Shown here: positions 9,557 to 18,168 of the stretch, one piece after another
How the letters are laid out: every line of letters begins with the position of its first letter
How positions within the stretch are numbered: position 1 is the first letter of the stretch
Source of the DNA: an uncultured Alphaproteobacteria bacterium
Lineage (GTDB): Bacteria > Pseudomonadota > Alphaproteobacteria > HIMB59
Assembly: GCA_902538085.1 (NCBI GenBank)
Contig: CACBDV010000006.1
Location: 1-54,572 of the forward strand
Direction of reading: 5' to 3'
DNA length: 54,572 bases
Notes under the pieces: generated by a model
Databases searched by the model: none
Told to the model about the DNA's origin: nothing
What the model saw: the letters and a program-made list of their open reading frames with translations, nothing else
Made by a program: the position numbers and the translations under genes

Positions 9557-9589
9557 ATGGAGGTTAAAAAGATGAAGCCACCAAAGTAA
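9557..9589 (+). CDS. Candidate micro-ORF MEVKKMKPPK, or MKPPK from the inner start
   Basis: A 10-codon frame opens at ATG 9557. An in-frame ATG at 9572 is preceded by a near-ideal Shine-Dalgarno GGAGG (9559-9563, 8 bases upstream), which is rare in this genome. The stop codon is the first triplet of the hairpin at 9587-9609. The arrangement of strong SD, very short reading frame, then hairpin is what one expects of a leader or tiny peptide. I recognise no family, and it may be coincidence. Confidence 0.3.
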   Translation: MEVKKMKPPK

Positions 9590-9620
9590 GTAATTTAAGA
9601 CATTACTTAACAAAATTTTT
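9587..9620 (+). terminator. Candidate hairpin terminator
   Basis: TAAGTAAT (9587-9594) pairs perfectly with ATTACTTA (9602-9609) across a 7-base loop, followed at 9616-9620 by a run of five T. The stem has low GC, so it is weak by standard models. Its position right after the micro-ORF stop and before the convergent dioxygenase gene suits a rightward terminator. Confidence 0.4.
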
Positions 9621-9737
9621 CTCATTATCTATTGCTTCTTTTACCTTTTAACATAACTAATCTTAATAAATTTTTGTATTTATATTGCTTTAATCTTTGA
9701 ACAACTCTTGAATTTTTTATTTTAATTTTTATTAAAT

Positions 9738-10880
9738 TTAAGGATTTAAATTTTCAATATAATTTAAGCGACCCAAGATTTCATCTCTGTCCATATAATA
9801 ACCTTGAAGGTGCCTTTCTCCAGAATTGGCATCATATTCTTTTCTACCATGTAACACTCTTCGATTATTAAAACTAAAAATATCTCCGGCTTGCATACGA
9901 AAGTTAATTTCAAACCTTTGGTCATGAAGTAAGCTTAAAAGCTTTCTGTATGCTGAGTAAAAATGATCCATTTGATCAGGATGGCAGTCCATAACTCCCA
10001 TGTAAGCAACGCTGAACCTAATATCATTATAATCATTGTTGTGATCGAGAGTTATGATAGGTTTATGCATTACTCTAATTGTATTAGTTGTGTAGTCTCT
10101 ATTTACAAATTTTACAGACGTATTAAGTAGTACGTCATAATCATTTGGGTGATTATTTTTTAAATAATCAATTACCTTAAAACCATCTACAGCAACTGAC
10201 TCACCCCCAGTAGCATTATTTATTAAGCAGTGAAGAAACTGATATCCTGGAGCTATCTCATAATATGGTAAATCAATATGATTTCTTAGACCTGCAGCAG
10301 TATAAGCTGAATTATTAGGGTTAGGTATATCAATGACCTCGAATGGTGTTTTGAAAAAAGTTTCTCGGGTGTGACTTATATTTTTCAGGATATCAAAACC
10401 AGAATTTACATCTGTTGGAGCATTTTTAACAATTGAAATACCAAAAAAATGTAGTTGCTGTAACCACTTTTTTAAACCATCATCACTACTAATTATTTCA
10501 CTGTAATCTATTTGAATATCAGTAAATGTATCTTGCATGGATTTATCCCAAATCCTATATGGTGAAACGTACTCTCGACTGTGTTTTAAAGAATAACAAT
10601 TATGTCTCAACCAATCTCTCTCATAAACACTTTTATGCCCTCCCTCACTCCACTCAATCTCAAGATTACCTTCACTATTTAGAGAGTAATTTTTAGGGTG
10701 AATATCTTCAGATACATCAAGCAAATTAAAAGTTCGTTCACGAGCTGTTGGATGCACTTCAGAAGGACAATTATCTCTCAACCATAAGAAATTATATTTA
10801 CTTTTAAAACCATCACTCCAATCGACCAAAATAGACTTGTTATTTTTATCGATTGTTTTAATTGAAAGATTTTCGCTCAT
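9738..10880 (-). CDS. Gamma-butyrobetaine dioxygenase (TauD/BBOX family)
   Basis: A 380-residue Fe(II)/2-oxoglutarate dioxygenase that would hydroxylate gamma-butyrobetaine to L-carnitine. Residues 1-95 form the DUF971-type N-terminal domain (WLRDNCP, WLRHNC); only part of the usual zinc cysteine set remains (C38, with H43). The TauD domain follows, with iron ligands H201, D203 (NHIDLPYY) and H344 (RVLHGR), and R356 for 2-oxoglutarate. It lies one base downstream of the carnitine dehydrogenase gene, which strongly supports a carnitine role. Trimethyllysine or another trimethylammonium substrate is the main alternative. Confidence 0.85.
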   Translation of the reverse strand: MSENLSIKTIDKNNKSILVDWSDGFKSKYNFLWLRDNCPSEVHPTARERTFNLLDVSEDIHPKNYSLNSEGNLEIEWSEGGHKSVYERDWLRHNCYSLKHSREYVSPYRIWDKSMQDTFTDIQIDYSEIISSDDGLKKWLQQLHFFGISIVKNAPTDVNSGFDILKNISHTRETFFKTPFEVIDIPNPNNSAYTAAGLRNHIDLPYYEIAPGYQFLHCLINNATGGESVAVDGFKVIDYLKNNHPNDYDVLLNTSVKFVNRDYTTNTIRVMHKPIITLDHNNDYNDIRFSVAYMGVMDCHPDQMDHFYSAYRKLLSLLHDQRFEINFRMQAGDIFSFNNRRVLHGRKEYDANSGERHLQGYYMDRDEILGRLNYIENLNP

Positions 10881-10881
10881 A

Positions 10882-11853
10882 TTAAAATTTATTAAATGTT
10901 TTATTCCAATTAGGAAAATTATTTCTTTGATATTTATTCAAAGTTTTCATGATTTCAATCAAAAAAATATCTCTTTGAACCTCTAGATCTTTAATAGTGT
11001 ATTTTCCTGCCTGTTTTTTTGTGCCTGATATCATTAATTTTTTTAGTTTTGCATCAAGTTTTGGCGCCTTTAATTTAGTCCAAGGTAATTTAAGAGCAGG
11101 TCCAAACTGCTCTAACATGTGTTTCATACCAGTTTGCCCTCCTGCAAGATGAAAAGTTAGACAAACACCCATAAAAGACCATCGTAATCCAGGTCCATAA
11201 ACAATCGCATCGTCAACATCTTGAGTCGAAGCAATTCCATCTTTAATTATGTGAAGTGCCTCTCTCCAAAGAGCCTCCTGTAAGCGATCAGATATATAAC
11301 CCTCAATTTCTTTTTTTATAATCAAAGGCTTCATTCCTATTCCCTCGTAAAACTTCTTAGCTCCGGTAATTGTGTTTTTCTTTGTTTGCTTTCCTGATAC
11401 CAACTCGACAAGAGGTAGTAAATACACAGGGTTAAATGGATGTCCTATACAAACTCTTTCTGGATGATTACATAAAGATTGAATTCTTGTAGGCAAAAGT
11501 CCTGATGAACTAGATGCAATGATTATATTTTTTGGCAATAATTTATCTATATCTTTAAGAAGTTTCTTCTTTAATTTTTCATTCTCAGGAGCATTTTCTT
11601 GGACAAAGGTGGTTGAATGAAGAGACTCTCTGAGATCAGAATAAATTTTCAAATTACTAAGTTTTGCATTTTTATTTAAACCTAATCTTTGAAGGCTCTT
11701 TAAAGCTGTTTTGGTATTTGATAATAGTTGCTTTCTTGCCTTAACACTTGGGTCATAAGCATTAACTATTAGACCACATGCTAGCATTCTAGCAGCCCAT
11801 CCAGCGCCAATGACGCCAGCACCGACTATCGTGACAATCTTTTTTTTAATCAA
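10882..11853 (-). CDS. lcdH: L-carnitine dehydrogenase (3-hydroxyacyl-CoA dehydrogenase superfamily)
   Basis: A 323-residue NAD-dependent dehydrogenase predicted to oxidise L-carnitine to 3-dehydrocarnitine. The N-terminal Rossmann motif is VGAGVIGAGWAARML (from about residue 10). The SSSSGLLPT, HPFNPVYLLPLVE and GPGLRWSFMG blocks are typical of the carnitine dehydrogenase branch rather than the fatty-acid enzyme. It is first in a two-gene leftward operon with the dioxygenase. The enzymes that would cleave 3-dehydrocarnitine to betaine are not in this window. Confidence 0.85.
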   Translation of the reverse strand: MIKKKIVTIVGAGVIGAGWAARMLACGLIVNAYDPSVKARKQLLSNTKTALKSLQRLGLNKNAKLSNLKIYSDLRESLHSTTFVQENAPENEKLKKKLLKDIDKLLPKNIIIASSSSGLLPTRIQSLCNHPERVCIGHPFNPVYLLPLVELVSGKQTKKNTITGAKKFYEGIGMKPLIIKKEIEGYISDRLQEALWREALHIIKDGIASTQDVDDAIVYGPGLRWSFMGVCLTFHLAGGQTGMKHMLEQFGPALKLPWTKLKAPKLDAKLKKLMISGTKKQAGKYTIKDLEVQRDIFLIEIMKTLNKYQRNNFPNWNKTFNKF

Positions 11854-11904
11854 CTTTTAAAAATATATTAACTCATAAATATTAAATTATGATATTTTTT
11901 TTGT

Positions 11905-12327
11905 ATGATTATATACATTTGTAAGTTTCTTCATCTTATATCTCTGTTTATTGCTGGAGGAGGAGGTATTGGTAGTGCTGTTATACAATCTATATATAAA
12001 AAAGAAGGTAAAGTTCCCGAGCCTCATTTGGCTAAAGGTTTTAAGGTTTTAGCATTTTTATCTTTATTAGCTATCATCACAATGTGGGTTACTGGAATTA
12101 TTTTGCTATTGGCAATATACGGCTCATTTAATTTAGGTTGGGCTTTTCATATGAAATTATTTGGAGCTAGCTTAATTCTAATAACAGCAATATTTATAAA
12201 TATGCATTTATATGTATCAGCTAGAAAAAGCCTATCCCCCAATCAAAAATATATTAAAAATTCTGGGTCTTTGTCTAGATTAGGCCTGATTCTTGCCATA
12301 GCTGGTGCAATAGGATCTTTTGTCTGA
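11905..12327 (+). CDS. Small integral membrane protein
   Basis: A 140-residue protein with about four predicted membrane helices: residues 5-25 (with an AGGGGIGSA stretch), 47-70, 78-102 and 122-140. A short hydrophilic loop follows helix 1. The overall pattern resembles DUF2269/CopD-like four-helix proteins, but I see no heme or copper ligands that settle it. Two histidines (H10 and one in AFHMKLFGA) could be ligands. It is divergent from carnitine dehydrogenase and 40 bases upstream of the desaturase-like gene, so it may lead that operon. Confidence 0.7.
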   Translation: MIIYICKFLHLISLFIAGGGGIGSAVIQSIYKKEGKVPEPHLAKGFKVLAFLSLLAIITMWVTGIILLLAIYGSFNLGWAFHMKLFGASLILITAIFINMHLYVSARKSLSPNQKYIKNSGSLSRLGLILAIAGAIGSFV

Positions 12328-12367
12328 CCTTGTTTATTTTTTTTTTGTTTATGGTATTTTTTTGTAA

Positions 12368-13360
12368 ATGAAAGTTGACTTAGACAAATGGCATCATTGT
12401 GACGTTGATAAAGAGGAATTTGTAAAGCTTCTTAAGAAGTCGGACTATCAAGGTTTTAAACACATGTTTATTTTCTTTGGGTCTTTAATTGTATTTGGTG
12501 TTTTAGCTTATATGACATGGGGGACTTGGTGGTCTTTATTATTTTTTTTAATTTATGGAAATATATGGAATTGCGCAGATCCTATTTGGCACGAAACTGG
12601 ACATAAAACAGCTTTTAAAACGAACTATTGGAATAACTTTTTTTATCAAATTGGTAGTTATATGAATGGATTTGAACCAGTAAGATGGAGATGGTCTCAT
12701 TTCCGTCATCATGGTTACACTTATTTCGATGATCCTCTTGATTTTGAAATAGCAATTAGAAGACCAACTGATGTTTTTTATTTTTTCAGCTTATTCATAC
12801 CTTTCTTTGACATAATTAATTTTAAAAAAACAACTCAATACGAAACAATTCTTCATGCTTTAGGCAAAAAAACAGAAGTAATGAAACAAGTAATTCCTGA
12901 AAGAGAACATCAAAAATGTATCAACTCTTCAAGATTACATGTTGGTATTTGGATCTTATTAATTTTTATTTCAATTGCTTTTCAGTCTTGGTTACCAGTT
13001 TTATATTTTTTACTCCCAAACTTTTATGGGATAACACTCAAAAGACTTTTTGGATTAACTCAACATACTGGGCTTAAAGATAATATCAAAGATCATAGAT
13101 ATAGTACCAGAACAATGCATTTAAACCCTATCTTCAGTTTTTTATATTGGCAGATGGAATATCATATTGAACACCATATGTTCCCTACTGTACCATCACA
13201 TAATTTGCCTAAACTGCACCAATTAGTTAAAGATCAGATGCCGCCAGCTAAGAGAGGTTTATGGGGAGCATACTCTGAAATCATCCCTACTATTTTAAAA
13301 CAAGCAAAGAACCCTTCATATGAATTACAAGTAGTCGTTCCATCTAATAACAATGGCTAA
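12368..13360 (+). CDS. Fatty-acid desaturase family membrane di-iron enzyme
   Basis: A 330-residue membrane protein with three histidine boxes: HETGH (75-79), HFRHH (111-115) and HIEHH (266-270). An extra QHTG at 232-235 is likely another ligand. Hydrophobic segments at about 32-65, 136-152, 192-210 and 210-225 fit the FADS fold. The family uses oxygen to desaturate or hydroxylate lipids, carotenoids or alkyl chains; the substrate cannot be read here. The last 8 bases overlap the PanB-like gene, and the operon continues into DUF1800 and DUF1501. The context does not suggest ordinary phospholipid desaturation. Confidence 0.85.
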   Translation: MKVDLDKWHHCDVDKEEFVKLLKKSDYQGFKHMFIFFGSLIVFGVLAYMTWGTWWSLLFFLIYGNIWNCADPIWHETGHKTAFKTNYWNNFFYQIGSYMNGFEPVRWRWSHFRHHGYTYFDDPLDFEIAIRRPTDVFYFFSLFIPFFDIINFKKTTQYETILHALGKKTEVMKQVIPEREHQKCINSSRLHVGIWILLIFISIAFQSWLPVLYFLLPNFYGITLKRLFGLTQHTGLKDNIKDHRYSTRTMHLNPIFSFLYWQMEYHIEHHMFPTVPSHNLPKLHQLVKDQMPPAKRGLWGAYSEIIPTILKQAKNPSYELQVVVPSNNNG

Positions 13361-14138
13361 AAGAACTACCGTTTTTGATTTATGGAGTCAAAAAGGGAAA
13401 AAAAAATGGCCTCAAACTCATATAGATACTGCAAAAGAGGCAGAAGCTGCTTATGAAGCAGGAATTGAAATAATTTCCTGTGAGCCCGATCATCATTTCA
13501 AAGATGTAAGAAAAGTTGCTCCAACAGCATTTTTATCTGTTGGTCTTAAACATGGGTTGGTGAGTTCTCCTAAAGAAGCAATAAAAAAAGGTTTTGAGAT
13601 AATGGAAATGGGTGCTGATGCTATTTATTGTTCGCACTCTATTAACTTTATTGAGGCAATGGCAAAGGAAGGAATTCCTATAACAGCTCACGTTGGTTTG
13701 GTGCCTAACCTCTCAACTTGGACTAATTTTAGAGCAGTGGGCAAAACTGCAGAAGAAGCATTAAAAGTCTATCAAAACGTCAAAGATCTTGAAAGCGCAG
13801 GTGCAGCTTGTATAGAAGTAGAAGTAGTCCCTGTTGAATTAGCAGATTATATTACGAAAAATACAAAAATGATTACCATGGGAATGGGCTGTGGAGATGT
13901 TTGTGATACGCAGTATCTTTTTTGTAATGACATACTTGGTACTAATAAAGGTCATTACCCAAGACATGCAAAAAAATATGTAGATATATTATCTAAAGAA
14001 GATGAGTTACAAAAAATAAGGATTGATGGATTTAAAATGTTTGTTAATGATGTTATGAACGGGCAATATCCTGAAGATAAACATTTAATAAAAATGGAAG
14101 AGAAAGAACTAGATAATTTTTTAAATAAAATTAAATAG
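13353..14138 (+). CDS. PanB-like (ketopantoate hydroxymethyltransferase superfamily) protein with altered active site
   Basis: A 261-residue TIM-barrel protein whose second half follows PanB clearly: AHVGLVPN corresponds to GHLGLTPQ, EVVPVELADYI to ECVPVELAKRI, and GMGCGDVCDTQYLFCNDILG to the GIGAG..TDGQ region. The first half diverges. The metal-binding GDSLG and ADLPF segments of PanB have become CEPDHHF and LSVGLKHG, and the catalytic-site Lys (VKIEGG) is replaced by IYCSHS. It is unlikely to make ketopantoate; a related aldol or lyase reaction on another keto acid is more plausible. It overlaps the desaturase gene by 8 bases and sits one base before DUF1800. Confidence 0.75.
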   Translation: MAKRTTVFDLWSQKGKKKWPQTHIDTAKEAEAAYEAGIEIISCEPDHHFKDVRKVAPTAFLSVGLKHGLVSSPKEAIKKGFEIMEMGADAIYCSHSINFIEAMAKEGIPITAHVGLVPNLSTWTNFRAVGKTAEEALKVYQNVKDLESAGAACIEVEVVPVELADYITKNTKMITMGMGCGDVCDTQYLFCNDILGTNKGHYPRHAKKYVDILSKEDELQKIRIDGFKMFVNDVMNGQYPEDKHLIKMEEKELDNFLNKIK

Positions 14139-14139
14139 G

Positions 14140-15597
14140 ATGAAAAAAAACTTTTTCAGAAAAGTTGCTTTTGGTTTAAGTCCCAATGAAAAAATAAACG
14201 AAGATCCCTTAAATTGGGCTAAACAACAATTTGATACTGTGCCAAAATTTGTTTGGGAAAAAAAACTTCCTAATCTTGAAGAACAACAAGACAGATATGG
14301 CAAATGGGTTTATGAAGACCGTGAAGTTTTAAGAGAAAAATATAAAAATGACCGACTAGCTTATGAAAAAGAAAAAGATAATCTAAGAGTAATTACAGGA
14401 GAGAAATTTTTTGAGCCATTAGAGTTATCTGTGAGACATTCTACGGCCCTAGCTTCAAACTCACCAGCTTTTGAAAGAATGTGGCATTTTTGGGGTAACT
14501 TTTTTGCGATTAGTGAAAAGGATTTTTTAGCAAGTTTTTCTACAGGTGTTTATCAGCGAGAGATTATTCGACCTAATATGGTGAATACTTTTGAAGATTT
14601 AGTTTATTCAGTGACTACATCATGGTGCATGCTTCATCACCTTGATAACGCAGAGAATATTGGACCTAACTCAATAGAAGGTTTGAGGGAAAATTCAGAT
14701 AGTGATAATGAAAATGTAGGTCTCAATGAAAATCATGCAAGAGAACTACTAGAACTCCATACACTCTCACCTGAAGGGAAATACTCTCAAAAAGATGTAA
14801 TCGAGATGGCAAAGGTTATGACAGGTTGGCGACACTTATGGAATAATAAAAAATTAGAGGCAGGTCCTATTAAATTTCAACCTGAATATCATGAACAAGG
14901 ACCATATAAAATTTTAGGAAAAATTTACGACATCAAAGACTTTAATACTGTTAATCAAGGAAAAGAGTTAGGAATAGTGATTAAAGATCTAGCTAACCAC
15001 CCAGCTACTATTAGGCATGTAGCAAGAAAGCTATGCCAGCATTATATTTGTGATGAACCAACAGAGGAAATGATTGCAAGTATTGTTAAAAAATGGAAAC
15101 AAAATGATGGCAATTTAATTGAAGTTCACAAATCAACTATGGAGGCAGTATTTGATTATGGTTCAAATTATCAAAAATTTTCAATGCCAGAATTATGGCT
15201 TTTACAAAACTCAAGGATGTTAGGACTAAATTATATTTATTTGTTTCCCAAAGGTTTTGAGTTTAATGGATCTAGACCAAGTAGAAGTCATAGGCTGGTT
15301 AAGGATATACTGTGGGAAATTGGTCATCCCATTTATCGAGCTAAACAACCTAATGGTTTTATTGATCTTGAGGATGAATGGCTGTCACCTGAGTTAATTA
15401 TTCGTAGACTAGCAGCTGCTAGAAGATTTGCTGACATCACCAAATCTAATGTAATCTATGATCAGGATTATTTTTTAAATGTAATTGAAAAGAATTTTGA
15501 TCAACCAGAAAATTTACTTAATTTAATGAAAGATCCAGTATTTTATGCTGATCGGTTTGCTATTTTTGCAAATAGTCCCGAGGTAATGAGAGTATGA
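14140..15597 (+). CDS. DUF1800 family protein
   Basis: A 485-residue protein of the DUF1800 family, normally encoded next to a DUF1501 protein, as here. The conserved blocks are visible: MWHFWGNFFA, RPNMVNTFEDL, the GLNENHARELLELHTL segment, DVIEMAKVMTGWR and the C-terminal VARKLCQHYI. No signal peptide is obvious at the N-terminus, which is unusual since many relatives are exported. Function in the family is unknown. The stop overlaps the DUF1501 start by four bases (ATGA). Confidence 0.88.
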   Translation: MKKNFFRKVAFGLSPNEKINEDPLNWAKQQFDTVPKFVWEKKLPNLEEQQDRYGKWVYEDREVLREKYKNDRLAYEKEKDNLRVITGEKFFEPLELSVRHSTALASNSPAFERMWHFWGNFFAISEKDFLASFSTGVYQREIIRPNMVNTFEDLVYSVTTSWCMLHHLDNAENIGPNSIEGLRENSDSDNENVGLNENHARELLELHTLSPEGKYSQKDVIEMAKVMTGWRHLWNNKKLEAGPIKFQPEYHEQGPYKILGKIYDIKDFNTVNQGKELGIVIKDLANHPATIRHVARKLCQHYICDEPTEEMIASIVKKWKQNDGNLIEVHKSTMEAVFDYGSNYQKFSMPELWLLQNSRMLGLNYIYLFPKGFEFNGSRPSRSHRLVKDILWEIGHPIYRAKQPNGFIDLEDEWLSPELIIRRLAAARRFADITKSNVIYDQDYFLNVIEKNFDQPENLLNLMKDPVFYADRFAIFANSPEVMRV

Positions 15598-16742
15598 ATT
15601 GTACTAGAAGAAGTTTTTTAAAAGGTAGTTTAGCAACTATTTTCTTTTCAAATTTTAATATTCCACTTTATGGGTCTATTCCAAATACTAAAAAAAATCT
15701 TGTAATTATAAGTCTTAGAGGTGGAATGGACGGTTTAACTGCTGTGCCAGTTAATGACATCCTTATCAACAAATACAGATCTGATTTAATTTTAAACAAT
15801 AAATTAAAACTTAATTCAGATTTTTCTTTGCATCCTAAATTAAAAACACTTCATAATTTATGGTCTCAAAATTTAGCAGCCGTAATTCATGCAACAAATG
15901 TGCCCTATACAGGAAGATCTCATTTTGATGGACAAAATATAATGGAAACAGGTGCCTTAAAAGCTTACACCAAAAAAACAGGTTGGCTAGGAAGGGGAAT
16001 GAAATCATCAGGTCTATATGGTTCAAGTCTCGCCTTAAGTTTACCAATGCCACTTTTACTGAGAGGTGTTGAGGGAAATAACAATTATTTTCCTACTTGG
16101 ATGCACCTTCCAAAAAGAGAGGTTATTGAAAGAATAACAAGAGCCTATGATGGGATTGAGCATGACAAACTGCAGGAGGTTTACAATGTAATAATGAATA
16201 GACCTCTTACTATGCAAGGTGGTGATGAAACTCTAGATAGCCTATCAAAAAGAACAGCTAAAATTTTAAAAGATCCTCTTGGTCCAAAAGTGGCTGTTTT
16301 CGATATCGAGGGCTTTGATACACATACAGCTCAAGGGACGGACAATGGTGAACATGCAGATAATCTTCATGATATAGATTTAATTATTAAAAACCTCCAT
16401 ACTGGTATGGGAAGTGATTTTAATAATACATTAATTTTAACGCTCACAGAATTTGGAAGAACAGTAGAACAAAATGGTGGAAACGGAACAGAACATGGTT
16501 ATGGTTCAGCTATTTTAATGGCAGGAGGGCTATTGAAAAAATCTCAAGTTTTTACAGATTGGCCAGGTTTAAAAAAAAATAGTTTATTTGAAGGAAGAGA
16601 TCTTAACAGTACTATTGATGCCAGATCAATATATGCTTCTGCTATGTCAAGTGTATTTGATACTGATTTTGAAAAAATAAAAAGAGAAGTTTTTTGGGAA
16701 CAAAATATAAAAAATTACTCTGAAAATTTATTCAAATCATAA
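15594..16742 (+). CDS. DUF1501 family protein with Tat signal
   Basis: A 382-residue protein of the DUF1501 (sulfatase/alkaline phosphatase-like fold) family. A twin-arginine signal is plain (CTRRSFLKG, residues 3-11, then a hydrophobic stretch), so it is probably exported folded to the periplasm. The blocks ISLRGGMDGLTAVP, HFDGQNIMETG, DIEGFDTHTAQG and LTEFGRTVEQNG match the family and include likely metal-binding Asp/His. Export as a partner of the DUF1800 protein is inferred from the four-base overlap. The gene converges with the glutamine-synthetase-like gene, one base away. Confidence 0.9.
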   Translation: MNCTRRSFLKGSLATIFFSNFNIPLYGSIPNTKKNLVIISLRGGMDGLTAVPVNDILINKYRSDLILNNKLKLNSDFSLHPKLKTLHNLWSQNLAAVIHATNVPYTGRSHFDGQNIMETGALKAYTKKTGWLGRGMKSSGLYGSSLALSLPMPLLLRGVEGNNNYFPTWMHLPKREVIERITRAYDGIEHDKLQEVYNVIMNRPLTMQGGDETLDSLSKRTAKILKDPLGPKVAVFDIEGFDTHTAQGTDNGEHADNLHDIDLIIKNLHTGMGSDFNNTLILTLTEFGRTVEQNGGNGTEHGYGSAILMAGGLLKKSQVFTDWPGLKKNSLFEGRDLNSTIDARSIYASAMSSVFDTDFEKIKREVFWEQNIKNYSENLFKS

Positions 16743-16743
16743 G

Positions 16744-18129
16744 TTAAATTGAGTCTAAATATAATTCAATATCCAACTCAGTAACAGCACTTGCAACTTT
16801 ATTATACTCCATCTCCTTTATAGCGATAAAAGCTTTATGGAGTTCAGATCCTAAAGTTTCTTTTAAGAATAATGATTTTTTAGATAAATTAATTGATGAG
16901 TTCCAATCTGTTGGTATTTTATTCTTACTAGATGATTTTTTTAAATATGAATTACCAGTAGTCTGTTTGTCAGCATTTATTTTATTAGTTAATCCTTTTT
17001 TAATTGCTGAAACAACCGTTAATGCAACTAAATATGGATTTGCATCTACACCAGAAACTCTGTGTTCAATTCTTCTATTATGAGAGTTGCTGGTGGGTAT
17101 TCTAAAAGCCACAGATCTATTATCTATACCCCAATTGGGTCTAGTGGGAGCATAAGAGCCTAATACAAATCTTCTCCAACTATTTGCATTTGGAGCAAAT
17201 ATTAACATACTCTCACCCATATATTTTGAGAGTCCTCCAAGAGCATAATTAAGTTTCTTGCTAATTTTTTCTTTGTTCTTCTCAGCAAATATATTTTTGC
17301 CTTTTTTGTCATACAATGAAATATGAAAGTGCATACCAGAACCAGTTATATTCTCCATCGGTTTTGCCATAAAGCATGCTGTCACACCATGCGCTCTTGC
17401 TTGTGCTCTAATAATTCTCTTTAATCTTAAAATATCATCAGCTGCTTTCAATAATGAGCTTTGATGTTTAAGAGTAAGTTCATATTGACCAGGTGCGTAT
17501 TCTGAAATAATAGTTTCGGCATCTACTTTTGCAAGTTTTGTGGCTTTATATATATCATCTATTAGTGGCATCATACCATGAAGGTGATCAACTGAGTAAA
17601 CATCTGTTTTTTTAATTGAAGCTTTTTTTCCAATTATAGATTTTGCTGGCTTAAGTTTTCCATACTCATCCAGTTCATTTGAAACCAGAAAGAATTCTAA
17701 TTCAAATGCTCCAAAACAAGAGATACCATCTTTTTTTAATTCTAGTATTTTATTTTCCAAAACATTTCGTGGGTCAGTTAATAGTTTATTACCATCAATA
17801 TCATACATGTTCATGAATAACTCACCTCTTGGTGGTTTGCTGTTATGCAATAACTTAAGTGATGATGGTATAGGCCAAGCTTTTATATCACCATCGCCTT
17901 GCTCTAAAATCAATCCTGTTTCAGGTGTATCCTCACCAGTAATATCCATTCCAAGTAATGAAAGAGGAAATTGCCTACCTGACTTATACAAATTTAATAA
18001 CTCATTTCTTCTAATGATTTTTCCACGACCTACACCATTGCAATCATGCATTACAATATCGAATGATTTTACTTGTGGATTTCTCTTCAGAAAATTTTGT
18101 GCTTCAGATAAATAATTTTTAGTTTTCAT
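16744..18129 (-). CDS. Glutamine synthetase family ligase (gamma-glutamylpolyamine synthetase type)
   Basis: A 461-residue GS-fold ATP-dependent ligase. Family blocks are CFGAFELEFFL (metal Glu), SEYAPGQYELTL, GSGMHFHISLYD (ammonia/amine pocket and His) and NSWRRFVLGSYAPTRPNWG (ATP/glutamate Arg). It belongs to the PuuA/GlnA3-like branch that joins glutamate to an amine rather than housekeeping GlnA: the C-terminus lacks the adenylylation loop and the N-terminus has a degenerate beta-grasp (DIVMHDCNGVGRGK). The amine is unknown. It stands alone, divergent from the GST gene by 39 bases. Confidence 0.82.
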   Translation of the reverse strand: MKTKNYLSEAQNFLKRNPQVKSFDIVMHDCNGVGRGKIIRRNELLNLYKSGRQFPLSLLGMDITGEDTPETGLILEQGDGDIKAWPIPSSLKLLHNSKPPRGELFMNMYDIDGNKLLTDPRNVLENKILELKKDGISCFGAFELEFFLVSNELDEYGKLKPAKSIIGKKASIKKTDVYSVDHLHGMMPLIDDIYKATKLAKVDAETIISEYAPGQYELTLKHQSSLLKAADDILRLKRIIRAQARAHGVTACFMAKPMENITGSGMHFHISLYDKKGKNIFAEKNKEKISKKLNYALGGLSKYMGESMLIFAPNANSWRRFVLGSYAPTRPNWGIDNRSVAFRIPTSNSHNRRIEHRVSGVDANPYLVALTVVSAIKKGLTNKINADKQTTGNSYLKKSSSKNKIPTDWNSSINLSKKSLFLKETLGSELHKAFIAIKEMEYNKVASAVTELDIELYLDSI

Positions 18130-18168
18130 GACAAATATTTATAATATAAAAATATTAATATAAACTTT

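Larger units (their letters stand above)
9473..9737. other. 265-base intergenic interval with a micro-ORF and a hairpin
   Basis: This is one of the longest gaps in the window. It lies between the unknown secreted protein and the 3' end of the dioxygenase gene on the other strand. A GATAATAT stretch near 9521-9528 could be a -10 element for rightward transcription. Next come a small CCTA...TAGG repeat (9537-9549), a strong GGAGG, a micro-ORF and an 8-bp hairpin, each listed separately where it can be supported. The rest, from about 9621, is plain AT-rich sequence in which I see nothing. Confidence 0.5.

Noticed and set aside
9473-9737. A known riboswitch (SAM-II, SAM-V or glutamine type, as found in marine bacteria)
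   Set aside because: I could not fit the conserved pseudoknot or core of any of these, and no suitable gene follows on the same strand.
12328-12367. A T-rich tract as a terminator before the desaturase gene
   Set aside because: No stem precedes the T runs; it is simply AT-rich spacer.
17807-18115. A 102-codon rightward ORF with several prolines and cysteines
   Set aside because: Antisense to the conserved N-terminal region of the glutamine-synthetase-like gene; no start context or family.
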